This document shows, piece after piece, positions 55,591 through 64,000 of a stretch of DNA of 64,000 nt. Under the pieces are notes generated by a model that was not told the DNA's origin, did not search any database, and worked only from the letters and a program-made list of their open reading frames with translations. This DNA is from Ovis canadensis (Eukaryota; Chordata; Mammalia; Artiodactyla; Bovidae): positions 120,488,501-120,552,500 of the forward strand of contig NC_091248.1 in the NCBI RefSeq assembly GCF_042477335.2, read 5' to 3'. Position numbers and translations under genes: made by a program. The stretch's first letter is position 1; the number at the start of each line of letters is the position of its first letter.

Positions 55591-57114
55591 GAGGTAAGAT
55601 GGCTTCCCTGGTGTCTCAGACAGTAAAGAAACTGGCTGCAATGCAGGACACCCAGGTTCAATCCTTGGAGAAGGAAACCACAACCCACTCTAGTATTCTT
55701 GCCTGGAGAATTTCATAGACAGAGGAGCTTAGCAGGCTATAGTCTGCCGGAAGCCAGTGTGAGGAATCCTGCCTGTGACAAGGTCATGAGGAAGGAAGCT
55801 GACATATGCAAGGCATGATCAGACTTCAGGGGCCCCCCTGGCATTTCCTGAGCATGTACCCCCCCAAAATAAGAATCTGCCTGCTTTTCCACTCTTCTGA
55901 TATTCTCTGGAAAAAGTCAAATCAGGGCTTTAGTCTTCTGCATTTGAAAGGGATGTTTCAGTTAAACCCCCTCTGATAGCTCTCTAGCTTGCCTAACAGG
56001 TTCCCTGGACCTCTTACAGCTTGTGAATTGCTTGCAGCCCCCAACTGCAAGAGGCACAAAGCTTAAAAGCATCTTAAAGATACAGAGCCTTTTCTAAAGA
56101 GTTAAAAATTATATTGGTAGAGGGTTTTCACTGTTGACTCAATGACTCAATGACTCAATGACTGCTGCCAGACCTCCATATTCTTTATCTTTTAGGCACC
56201 TGGGATGATGTTAATCAATGTAAATGGGATATGGAAAAAGATATATAATAGTTTTGATGTTAGCAAAACTAGACTTTTGAGTTAATTACTTTTCTCTTTG
56301 TTATATATCACTGCACTCCTCTTGTGTCCTTGCTATATAAGAATGTAACTTTATTTAGTGCTTTCTAAATAAAGCACCGGACTTTGAGAAGATCAACACA
56401 AATAAGTCTTCTGGTTGACAAACCCTTATCAGAAAAAGGGCTGTAAAATGTTAATTGGTCCTTTTGGGCCAGAAGATGATGTAAATCACCTAAGACTTGT
56501 GTATACAATTAGGTATGCAGAGAGAAAAGCCTGGTTTTGATAAGAGTCTGGACTGCTAATGCTGCATAACTTTGTGTTACCCATTGATCTCCATGTTTTA
56601 TCAAAAGTATTTAAGGCCTTCTGAACAACAGAGGCCAGAGCCAGTCACTGGACTGGTTTCCCCCGTGTCTCTCTCTTTTTCCTCTTTGCTTTAACTTCAG
56701 GCTGAATTCCCATCTGGGGCATGGAGGCTCACCTAGTCTACTTACTTGCCCTGGCTGTTAAGACCCACGTGAAAGGGAGCCTAAGGTGAGGCACCCTTAG
56801 ATATTCAAGCGAGCGCCGGTGGCCCAACGTAGATGGTGCAAATTCCTTGTCTGGGATTTTATTGGCCTTCCACGTAATCCAAGTTATTCAGCCCTCTTTC
56901 TCCACTTAATTTTCCTACTACACTATTTCTTCCTAATCTAATCTTATATTTCTTATATTAATAAATAAATAAGTCTCTCCGCGCCAACGCCGTCCACGCT
57001 TCAAATTCCCTGGATCCAACGGGGCTGGACCCCGGCAATAGTCCACGGGGTCGCAAAGAGTCAGACACTACTGAGTGACTAACATTTCCTCTTTCTCTTT
57101 ATGAGGTAAGATGG
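55591..57114 (+). mobile_element. Bov-tA SINE split by an LTR, with its own TSD
   Basis: The SINE starts at 55601 (GGCTTCCCTGGTGTCTCAGA), is interrupted at 55744, resumes at 57038 (GTCCACGGGGTCGCAAAGAG) and ends near 57090. Target-site duplications GAGGTAAGATGG are exact at 55591..55602 and 57103..57114. Confidence 0.93.
55745..57037 (+). mobile_element. Solo LTR of an endogenous retrovirus (class II/ERVK-like)
   Basis: A 1293-bp element bounded by TGCCGG and CCGGCA (TG...CA ends, short inverted termini). It is flanked by the 6-bp duplication ATAGTC (55739..55744 and 57038..57043), and 6-bp duplications are typical of class II elements. A TATATAA box (56334..56340) and AATAAA (56368..56373) mark the promoter/polyadenylation region. 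ACTCAATG is repeated three times near 56139. No internal viral coding sequence is present, so it is a solo LTR left by recombination. It lies 0.76 kb upstream of TRBV12b. The exact family (BTLTR1-like) is inferred. Confidence 0.85.
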
Positions 57115-57688
57115 AGCCCCTTCATGGAAAAGGTGCAGACATATAGAGGCCCTGTGCTGCGGGCTGGGGATTATGCAGCATAGGGGCACTGGTCTCTAGC
57201 TTTTGCTGGGAATAAAATCTTCCCAAGCCAGTCTCTTTCCAAGGCTTCCATTTATGCCCCTTAGAGATGAGCATGGTGGCCAAGTACAAAGGCTTTGGGA
57301 GGAATTTGTGGCAAAGCTCTAACCTAGCAAGGATTTATTTTGATTTTCTATATCCAAGTGATAGGGAATGCCAGTAAGAGGCATGTTGAAGGTCTTAATG
57401 TGTAAAGAGTAATTTACTGATGTCTGGAATTTGTGGTGCGGGTACCACAAATTCAAGCAGAAACGTTCAATGGACCATTGACATATGACACACCAGAGGA
57501 GGCCAGAGGGGTGGGAATACCAGGGCTGGGAGAGGCGACAGCTGGGGAAGGTGCTGGGGGGGCGGTGGGGGGCAGGGTCTGTGAATGAGCCAGTACACCC
57601 TGGAAGAGTTGGGAACTGTTCAGTCGGTCTTTTGCAGAGAATGAACATTCCCCTTTGGAGGGAGGTCCCCTGAGCAGGGTCAGAGTGT
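57115..57688. other. 5' flank of TRBV12b, no gene seen
   Basis: G-rich near 57525..57580. Nothing else recognised. Confidence 0.45.
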
Positions 57689-57700
57689 AGTGACCCTGCC
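57689..57700 (+). promoter_or_regulatory. Decayed decamer position of TRBV12b (AGTGACCCTGCC)
   Basis: It lies 111 bp upstream of the ATG, the same place as the perfect AGTGATGTCACT of TRBV12a (112 bp). The first half is kept (AGTGA) but the CRE core is lost. Confidence 0.6.
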
Positions 57701-57799
57701 AGGTCCCTCTCCGCTTTGCAGAGGACTCAGAAGCCCCGCCCTTCTGCTCACACTCACAAGAGCCCCATCTGGGGGAAGCCTCCTCCTGCGGGCATTGCC

Positions 57800-58242
57800 A
57801 TGGCCACCAAGCTCCTCTTCTGTGTGGCCCTGTGTCTCCTGGGAGTAGGTAAGTCCCCAGAAATAATCTGCATTCTTGGATATTTCCCGTTATGATTCCA
57901 ATCATGCTTCTTATTCTGTCCCCAAACTCTGTCCTTCTCCACAGGGCCCACGGATGCTGGAGTCACCCAGACCCCTAGGCATGAGGTGACAGAAAAGGGA
58001 CAGGCAGTCACTCTGAGTTGTGAGCCGATTAAAAGCCACGCTGCTCTTTTTTGGTACAGACAGACCTCGGTGCGGGGACTGGAACTGCTGATATATTTCA
58101 ACAACCAATCTCCTGTCGACGAGTCAGGGATGCCAAAGGACCGATTCTCAGCTAAGATGCCTAACACATCGTTCTCCACTCTGAAAATCCAGCCCACAGA
58201 TCCTGGGGACTCAGCCACGTACCTCTGTGCCAGCAGCAAAGA
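57800..58242 (+). CDS. TRBV12: T-cell receptor beta variable gene, TRBV12 copy b, functional coding sequence
   Basis: This is the second TRBV12 gene. The leader exon is 57800..57848 ([16 protein letters not shown], donor GTAAGT). The V exon is 57945..58242 after acceptor CTCCACAG. It reads [20 protein letters not shown], first Cys in [11 protein letters not shown]2 [22 protein letters not shown]3 [20 protein letters not shown] and the end [12 protein letters not shown]. Frame is open. Compared with copy a it lacks the Asn-Leu insertion, so it matches the normal family length. It differs mainly in CDR1 (KSHAAL/F) and CDR2 (NNQSPVD versus RSEAPVD). The N-T-S sequon in FR3 is kept. The promoter decamer appears lost, so transcription may differ from copy a. 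Confidence 0.95.
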
Positions 58243-58281
58243 CACAGTGCTGCAGAGTCGCCCCGTCCCGAGCAGAAAACC
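58243..58281 (+). other. 23-RSS of TRBV12 copy b
   Basis: Consensus heptamer CACAGTG (58243..58249), 23-bp spacer (one difference from copy a), nonamer CAGAAAACC (58273..58281). Confidence 0.92.
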
Positions 58282-58494
58282 TCTGCTTCCCCTTCCGGCT
58301 CAGCCCCCAGCGTCATCAGCTGTCTTCCTAGGCTCCTCCCCTAGCAGCCCAGTGGTTCAGCCTTCTAGGGACCCTAGGGAAGGCAAGAATAGAATGAAAC
58401 AACCCATCACATTAGGAGACATTTGGGGGAAGGCAGTAGAGGGCTTGGTTTCTGGCATTTCTCACAACTTTTCCACAGAGGCTGACAGTTCACT
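58282..58494. other. 3' flank of TRBV12b
   Basis: The first about 40 bp are nearly identical to the TRBV12a flank, then similarity stops. No other feature. Confidence 0.5.
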
Positions 58495-58678
58495 TGTTGC
58501 TGTCATTGTTCAGGCACTCAGTCCTGTCTGACTCTTTGCGACCCCATGGATTGTAGCATGCCAGGCTTCCCTGTCCCTCACCATCTCCCAGAGCCTGCTT
58601 AAACTCATGTCCATTGAGTTGGTGATGCCATCCAACCATCTCGTCCTCTGTCATCCCCTTCTCCTCCTCCTGACAGTC
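58495..58678 (-). mobile_element. BovB 3' fragment, reverse orientation
   Basis: CTGACTCTTTGCGACCCCAT, ACTCATGTCCATTGAGTTGG and CATCCCCTTCTCCTCCTCC on the reverse BovB strand. Confidence 0.88.
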
Positions 58679-58790
58679 CATGGCTAAGGGTAAATGTCAC
58701 CCACTGGGCCTTCAAGTGATAATATAACCAGCAGATAAACTCAGTTTGAAAGGGCTTCTACAGAATGCTTGACTGGTGATCCTCAAAAGG

Positions 58791-59008
58791 GCTTCCCAGG
58801 TGGTTCTAGTGGTACGGAACCTGCTTGCCAATGCAGAAGACGTAAGAGTCATGGGTTCGATCCCTACGCTGGGAAGATCCCCTGGAGAAGGGCATGGCAA
58901 TCCACTCTGGTATTCTTGCTTGGAGAATCCCATGGACAGAGGAGCCTGATGGGCTACAGTCCATAGAGCTGCACAGAGCTGGACACGACTGAAGGGACTG
59001 AACATGCA
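58791..59008 (+). mobile_element. Bov-tA SINE
   Basis: Head GCTTCCCAGGTGGTTCTAGT, GGGTTCGATCCCTACGCTGG, tail GGACACGACTGAAGGGACTG. Confidence 0.92.
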
Positions 59009-60180
59009 CACATGATTCTCAAAAGTGTCAAAATCATTCAAAACAAGAAAAGACTGAGAAACCCTCATGGCTTGAAGAAATCTAAGGAGACAGGTCATCT
59101 AAATGTTCTCCAGTGTCCTGGATTAGATCCTGGAACAGAACAGTAGAAAAAAGAAGGAAATCAGAGTTTAGCCTGTAGCTGACTTGTGCGTATGTTAAAT
59201 CCTTGGTTCTGAGCAAAGAATCATGCTTATGCATGACGTTTACAACAGGGGCAGTTGGATGAAAGGTAGAGAGGAACCATAGTATCTTTACAACTCGTAG
59301 GGAATAAGTTCTCCAGTGTTGGGTCTCCAGAGTCCCTGCTAAACCAACAAGGGATGTTGCTGTTAATTGTCCTTGTTCCCCAGGCTCAGAGCACTCAGAC
59401 AGATCCAGGCTCAGCTGCTGCTTCTTGGTCTCCGTTCCAGTGCTTCCTGAACATCAGGCAGCGCAGTGTAGGCTGAGCAGAAGCCTGCAACGCAGAAGTC
59501 CACCACAAGGGCTGGCCCACCGCTTCTTTGAGGCTCCCCTTCTGTCTCCTCTGCACACCACCGCCACGCACACTGGGGTCACTGATTCCGCCATCGCTAG
59601 CTGCTGCAAGCTGACAAACACTGAAGCTTAACAGTGAAGAGAATGTGTTGCAGATTTATATACAAAGGGCTCAAGTTGATTCATTTAGTATTATGGGGAA
59701 ATGACACCCGTAAAAACTTCCCAAATGATCAGCAGAACATTTTCTATTGTGTGGCAGGCTGAATAATGACCTCTAGCCCACTCCACCGTCCCAAAGATGC
59801 CCATATATTCATTCCTGGAACTTGTGGATATTGCCTTAGACGGCAAAAATGGACTTTATAGATGTGATTCAGCTAAGACTTTGAGAAGGGGCATTTATCT
59901 GGGATCATCCAGCTGGGCCTTAATGAGACCATGTGTATCTTTATCAGAGGGAGGCAGAGGAGATTTGATACAAATAGAAGAGGAAGAAGCCAGGTAACCA
60001 CAGAGGCAAAGGTCGAACCCATACGAGGTCAATACCTAGTTAAATGCATGAACAGGCCGATTTTTTTGGTGTCAGATCACCCCTCAGAGGCAGCCTTCTT
60101 TGGGGAAAAATAAGCGTGCTCTTTCTTCTGTGCTTCGTTTCCCTAGAGGGAGCCACTGAGACTATGGACGCCTGCTCACA
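59009..60180. other. Intergenic with an unnamed ancient repeat, no gene
   Basis: About 59750..60010 (GGCAGGCTGAATAATGACCT, GATGTGATTCAGCTAAGACT, TCCAGCTGGGCCTTAATGAG) has the look of an old dispersed mammalian repeat that I cannot name. The rest shows nothing. Confidence 0.45.
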
Positions 60181-60192
60181 GGGTGACGTCAG
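60181..60192 (+). promoter_or_regulatory. CRE-like decamer of TRBV14 (GGGTGACGTCAG)
   Basis: It contains a full TGACGTCA CRE palindrome and lies about 120 bp upstream of the TRBV14 ATG. Confidence 0.78.
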
Positions 60193-60302
60193 TGCCAGCC
60201 CACCCCGTACAGGGCCCCCGGGACATGGATCTGCTTTCATTTCTGCTCCTACACGCAAGTCCCCTCATCTGGGAAAGCTCTCATTTTCATCTGGATCCTG
60301 CC

Positions 60303-60732
60303 ATGTTCTCCAGGCTTCTCCGCTTAGCATCGCTGTGTCTCCTGGGAGCAAGTGAGTCCTTAGAAACGCGAACATCCCCCCTGGGTGCTTTTCCTGCCTA
60401 TCCCAGTCACGTATGTTCTTGTCTTCTCCCACAGGGTGCATATCAGCTGAAGTCGCCCAGTCCCCCAGCCACAGGGTCATAGAGAAGAAACAGGCTGTGA
60501 ATCTGAGCTGTGACCCTATTTCTGGACATAATTCTCTTTTTTGGTACTACCATGCTGTGGAGACAGAAATGAAGCTTCTGGTTTACTTCCTAAGAGAGTC
60601 TGTGCAGGACAACTCAGGGATGCCCAAAGGCCGATTCTCAGCAGAAAGGACAGAAGGGACGTCTTCTACGCTGAGGGTCCACTCTGCAGAGCTGGGTGAC
60701 TCGGGGGTTTATTTCTGTGCCAGCAGCCGAGA
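60303..60732 (+). CDS. TRBV14: T-cell receptor beta variable gene, TRBV14, functional
   Basis: This is the variable segment of a TCR beta chain. The leader exon is 60303..60351 ([16 protein letters not shown], donor GTGAGT; the last base is A, so the split codon is Arg rather than Gly). The V exon is 60435..60732 after acceptor TCCCACAG. It reads [20 protein letters not shown], first Cys in [13 protein letters not shown]2 [22 protein letters not shown]3 [20 protein letters not shown] and the end [12 protein letters not shown]. Human TRBV14 shares SRLLSLVSLCLLGA, PSHSVIEKGQ, KES.QD.SGMP and [14 protein letters not shown]. The frame is open. FR2 has Tyr-Tyr-His for the usual Tyr-Arg-Gln/Arg. 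Confidence 0.95.
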
Positions 60733-60771
60733 CACAGTGCTTCAGAGTTCTGTCCTTGCTGTGCAAAACCA
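60733..60771 (+). other. RSS of TRBV14 with ambiguous spacer (22 or 23 bp)
   Basis: Consensus heptamer CACAGTG (60733..60739). The A-rich nonamer can be read as TGCAAAACC (60762..60770, 22-bp spacer) or GCAAAACCA (60763..60771, 23-bp spacer). Each matches the consensus at six positions. Confidence 0.82.
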
Positions 60772-60964
60772 CATTCTATCCGCTCCTCTCAAGTCAGGCA
60801 GCCCTGAACAGAAGTCTTTCCCTGTGCCGCCTCCCCAAGGAGGAGAGGAGGGGAAGAACTGGAATTAGCTGTTGAAACTCAAGAGTAATTTTTTAAAATT
60901 TAACTGGGGATGTCTGTGACTTGGGAGACTCCTGGGTCTCCTCACACAGAACTCAGTCTATGCA
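60772..60964. other. 3' flank of TRBV14
   Basis: Nothing recognised. Confidence 0.4.
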
Positions 60965-61250
60965 AATCTATTTGTTTTAATTTAGCTTATTGGAGTATAG
61001 ATGGTGTGCAATGTTGTGTTAATTTCTGCTGTACAGCAGCGACTCAGTTACACACACACACACACACATACATTCTTTTTCATATTCTTTCCATTATGCT
61101 TCATCACAGGGTATTTAATAAAGTTCCCTGTGCTGTACAGCAGGGACTTTTTGTCTCTCCATTCTATACATACTAGTTTGCATCTGCTAGTCCCAAACTC
61201 CCAGTTCATATGCAAATCTGTGTGTGTGTGTGTGTGTGTGTGTCTTATCC
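60965..61250 (-). mobile_element. L1 3' UTR fragment, reverse orientation
   Basis: GGAGTATAGATGGTGTGCAA, GCTGTACAGCAGCGACTCAG, AAGTTCCCTGTGCTGTACAG are antisense ruminant L1 3' sequence. It contains (CA)n at 61050..61069 and abuts (TG)n at 61219..61243. Confidence 0.82.
61219..61243. repeat. (TG)n microsatellite
   Basis: Uninterrupted TG dinucleotide run. Confidence 0.95.
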
Positions 61251-62049
61251 TGACGTAAAGCACAGTGGGTTTCTTGCCTACCTTGGTGCTCTGATCTAAA
61301 AGGAATTGTGATGCTGATTGTAGCCACATGTTTATATTCCTTATTACATCTCAAACAAGTGTCCCTGATAGAAATAAAAATCGTGACTCAAGATGCATTA
61401 ACTCTTCTAGTTTGCTCCCTGATACTGGAGATGATAAGTTTAAGTTACATTTGTCTAGCACACATCCATTATCCAATACTTAAGAAAACCTCATTTTTGA
61501 GTGGAATAACCAGGTCAGTTATCATCAAGATAATTTTCCTTTATCTATAGGGTCTGATTTTTCTAACGTAAAAAGCACGGGTTAGTGCTAAACGCTAACG
61601 TGTGTCACCCATCCCGACCATTTGTGAGGTCGGGTCCAGTGGCTGCACTGCGGCTCCGCATCTTGGTGAGGCTGAGTCACTGGCATGGCAGCCTGACGCT
61701 TCCAGATGCAGTCAGAGCGGAGTGAGGGACTGGATACATCTCTAAGCCCTGATGTGTCTCACCCTCACCCTTCGCCCAGGTTTGCTCGGACCAGTGTAGG
61801 AAGGCTGCTTCTAGGCACATTTCTACTGGCCATAAGGAGGCAGTCTGTTGTCACTGACAGCTAAAAGGTGTAGACAATTTCTCTGATGCTCTCTGAAAAG
61901 TGGTCACAAATAGAGGGATTCCAGGACCTGATTTCTGCATCATGAGGAGAGGATAGTTTGCAAACATCAGACACCCATCTGTGATGCGGAGGGCAAAACA
62001 CAAAGATGTTATCTCAACACGACTTTAGCAAAAGCTATTCACGTGTTGA
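61251..62049. other. Intergenic, no gene seen
   Basis: Nothing recognised. Confidence 0.4.
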
Positions 62050-62270
62050 GGGCTTCCCAGTTTGCTGGTGGTAAAGAACCTACCTGCCAGTGCAGGAGAT
62101 GCAAGAGGTGCGGCATCGATCCCTGGGTTGGGAAGATCCCCTGGAGAAGGAAGTGGCTACCTACTCCAGTACTCTTGCCTGGAGAATCCCATGGACAGAA
62201 GAGCCTGGTGAGCTAGAGTCCATGAGGTCACAAGGACTCCGACATGACTGAGCGACTTAGCACAGCACAC
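62050..62270 (+). mobile_element. Bov-tA SINE
   Basis: Head GGCTTCCCAGTTTGCTGGTG, GGGTTGGGAAGATCCCCTGG, tail CGACATGACTGAGCGACTTA. Confidence 0.92.
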
Positions 62271-62484
62271 ACATTCACGTGCTGAGGAACCTCTGAAATA
62301 TCTTACAGGAAAAAAGAAATGAGGAGGGAGAGGGAGAGGCCAGGATGAAATGGGGCAGACGCAGGAACAGGGGCAGATAAGGGAACATCATCTCTACTTT
62401 ATACCGGATCCAGCCAAGCTCAGATGCCCCTGTCAAGCAGGAAGCTGTGTCCATTATTAGTGAGGGCGTCCTTGTGCTGGTGAC

Positions 62485-62496
62485 ATTGACGTCACA
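62485..62496 (+). promoter_or_regulatory. CRE-like decamer of TRBV15 (ATTGACGTCACA)
   Basis: A full TGACGTCA palindrome, 89 bp upstream of the TRBV15 ATG. Confidence 0.78.
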
Positions 62497-62573
62497 GGCA
62501 GACCTGCCTGTCTGTCTCTCAACCCAGAGACCAGAGTCTGGAACAGAGGTCTCCTTCCTGTCCCAGTCCTGCC

Positions 62574-63038
62574 ATGGAGCCCAGCCTTCTCCTCTGTGTG
62601 GCCCTGTGTCTCCTGGGAGCAGGTAAGTCCTGGTCAGGAAGGACATCTCTAACTAAAGCTTGTCCCCAGTTCTGTGCCTTTCGTCTACGGCAACAGCATG
62701 ACTCTCCTGCACTCTGCCTCTAAATCTTCCTCCTCCTCCACAGGTCACGTGGGAGCCATGGTCATTCAGAACCCAAGATACCTGGTTACCGGGCTGGGAA
62801 AACCAGTGACCCTGAGCTGTTCTCAGAATATGAAGCATGATGCCATGTACTGGTACCAACAGAAGCCAAGCCAAGCACCAAAACTGCTGTTGTACTACTA
62901 TGACAAAGAAATCACCAGGGAAAAAAACACCTCTGAAAACTTCCAGTCCAGCCGGCCTAACACCTCTCTCTGTTCTCTTGATATCCGCTCTGCGGGCCTG
63001 GGGGACTCAGCCGTGTATCTCTGTGCCAGCAGCAGAGA
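62574..63038 (+). CDS. TRBV15: T-cell receptor beta variable gene, TRBV15, functional
   Basis: This is the variable segment of a TCR beta chain. The leader exon is 62574..62622 ([16 protein letters not shown], donor GTAAGT). The V exon is 62744..63038 after acceptor CTCCACAG. It begins HVGAMVIQNPRYLVTGLGKP, with first Cys in LSCSQNMKH, FR2 MYWYQQKPSQAPKLLLYYYD, FR3 FQSSRPNTSLCSLDIRSAGL and the end [12 protein letters not shown]. Human TRBV15 shares AMVIQNPRY, GKPVTLSCSQ, MYWYQQKSSQAPKLL, YYDK and RPNTSFCFLDIRSPGLGD, making this the surest subgroup call. The FR3 extra Cys (SLCSL) is shared with the human gene. An N-T-S sequon is present (RPNTS). Confidence 0.97.
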
Positions 63039-63077
63039 CACAGAGCTGAAGCCTTCCCTGCCCTCTGTTCATAAACC
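63039..63077 (+). other. 23-RSS of TRBV15
   Basis: Heptamer CACAGAG (63039..63045), 23-bp spacer, nonamer TCATAAACC (63069..63077). Confidence 0.88.
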
Positions 63078-63499
63078 TCTGTTTCCCAGAGCCAAGAGTC
63101 CCCTCTAGACCTGCCTGCCCTCTGGCAACCACGAGAGGAAGTGGTTTAAGGCTGTCATTATCTCCTCCGTAGATAGAAGTTGGATCTAAACCTACAAAAA
63201 CCATTAACAGTTATGCCAGGAGTGGAAAAGCGGTTACTCTTAACCGACATTCAGTTGGTGGTAATTTCCCTGCATCATCCCTTCTGTTCTCTTCAGTAGA
63301 GTAATAGAATCTTTTTTTTTTTTTAGTTGTTTCTTTTAAAGTCTGAGTGGTTGACTCAGAAACATGTTTAAGGACAGACCCAGGCAAAAGGTAGCACCGC
63401 TTCCCTGAATTCTCGCCATTAGAGGAAACTGCCCTCATAAGCGTGTGAATGCAGTCTCACTGGTTTCTTATCAAGGAGGGAAAATTGATGGTGATGGTC
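63078..63499. other. 3' flank of TRBV15
   Basis: A poly-T run at 63312..63325. No gene seen. Confidence 0.45.
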
Positions 63500-63743
63500 T
63501 AGTTGCTAAGGCATGTCTGACTCTTGTGACCCCCATGGACTGTAGGCCATCAGGCTCCTCTGTCCATGGGATTTCCCTGGCAAGAATACTGGAGTGGGTT
63601 GCCATTTCCTTCTCCCCTTCCCAACCTAGGGATTGAACCCAGGTCTCCAGCACTAAGGTGGGTCTCCTGCACTAAGCTGGATCTCCTGCACTAAGCTGGA
63701 TCTCCTGCACTGCAGGCAGATTCTTTACCAACTGACCCACCAG
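63500..63743 (-). mobile_element. Bov-tA SINE with an internal triplication, reverse orientation
   Basis: Tail GTTGCTAAGGCATGTCTGAC, body GAATACTGGAGTGGGTTGCC, head truncated at CCACCAGG. Inside, a 19-bp unit (AAGCTGGATCTCCTGCACT type) is present about three times (63655..63714). Confidence 0.88.
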
Positions 63744-63756
63744 GTCAGTTGGTAAA
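63724..63756. repeat. Perfect 14-bp inverted repeat with 5-bp loop
   Basis: Arms TTTACCAACTGACC (63724..63737) and GGTCAGTTGGTAAA (63743..63756) are exact reverse complements around CACCA. The left arm is the Bov-tA head and the right arm is an inverted copy of it in the flank. Confidence 0.92.
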
Positions 63757-64000
63757 TTGGAACTGCTAAAATTTTGTGCCAGATTTGAAGGCACGTGAAT
63801 TGCCTGGGACATGCATTATGCAGAGTGCCTGTGTCTATTTTTCCTGATATAAATCCGTCTATGAACCATTTAAGTGGCACAAATAGGTCTCGTGTCAAAA
63901 TCGAGAAGCAGCACTGTGGAAGATGTATTAAAATTACTAGAGTTTGCCCTATCTTTTTAATGTTAATAAAAAAACCAAATACCACAGCTTGTTTGAAAGA
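63757..64000. other. Intergenic to the window end
   Basis: AT-rich. No gene or repeat recognised. Confidence 0.4.

Noticed and set aside
55745..57037. Full-length provirus
   Set aside because: Only one LTR with matching TSDs is present and no gag, pol or env sequence lies beside it.
59401..59640. Possible V relic (CACACTGGGGTCACTGATTC reads HTGVTDS)
   Set aside because: No Cys/Trp landmarks, leader or RSS in any frame; one short chance resemblance.
1..64000. tRNA-Glu-like heads with A/B-box resemblance in many SINEs
   Set aside because: They are Bov-tA and CHR SINE heads. No complete cloverleaf of a true tRNA was seen.
1..64000. CRISPR arrays, bacterial operons, or a new defence system
   Set aside because: The window is mammalian: split V exons with RSS and ruminant retrotransposons throughout. 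No regularly spaced repeats of CRISPR type exist.
1..64000. D, J or C segments, 12-RSS, or trypsinogen genes of the TRB locus
   Set aside because: Looked for but not found; every RSS seen is the V-type 23-RSS on the + strand.

Overview
The window is germline T-cell receptor beta variable (TRBV) DNA from a ruminant, most likely a bovid. Two things show this. First, a string of short two-exon genes, all on the + strand, each has a 49-nt leader exon, a short intron, a V exon with the conserved Cys/Trp-Tyr/Cys-Ala-Ser-Ser landmarks, and a 3' recombination signal (heptamer, 23-bp spacer, nonamer). Second, the DNA between them is packed with pecoran-specific repeats: Bov-tA and BovA2 SINEs, BovB (RTE) LINEs, CHR-type SINEs and ruminant L1 copies. 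The sequence alone does not decide between cattle, sheep and goat. No D, J or C segment, trypsinogen gene or other protein-coding gene was seen.

Layout: TRBV6-like (0.6 kb), TRBV7 copy a (3.4 kb), an unassigned TRBV pseudogene (7.4 kb), TRBV5 (15.1 kb), TRBV7 copy b (20.1 kb), then three consecutive dead genes TRBV13P (25.3 kb), TRBV10P (30.9 kb) and TRBV11P (35.4 kb) with a very decayed V-like relic at 34 kb, TRBV12 copy a (42.4 kb), a repeat-rich 15-kb gap containing a BovB with an L1 nested in it and a V 3'-end relic (55.2 kb), TRBV12 copy b (57.8 kb), TRBV14 (60.3 kb) and TRBV15 (62.6 kb). From recalled human gene order this is colinear with the 6-9/7-8/5-8/7-9/13/10-3/11-3/12-x/14/15 stretch. 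Seven genes (6, 7a, 5, 7b, 12a, 12b, 14, 15 counting both copies of 7 and 12 gives eight segments) have open leader and V exons and a usable-looking 23-RSS.

Regulation: most V genes carry a CRE/ATF-like 'decamer' (AGTGATGTCACT type) about 90-120 bp upstream of the leader ATG. It is near-perfect in both TRBV7 copies and TRBV12a, shorter or altered in TRBV6, 14 and 15, decayed in TRBV11P, displaced by a SINE in TRBV10P, and apparently lost in TRBV12b although that gene's coding sequence is intact. Three strong-to-moderate CTCF-like motifs lie between V genes in the same orientation. The rest of the window is layered retrotransposon sequence: nested insertions with readable target-site duplications, including a solo endogenous-retrovirus LTR inside a SINE inside the TRB locus.

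No novel defence or metabolic system is present. The points worth a second look are promoter divergence between duplicated V genes, candidate insulator sites, orphan V relics, perfect hairpins at SINE edges, and a 35-bp retroposed fragment with a perfect target-site duplication.
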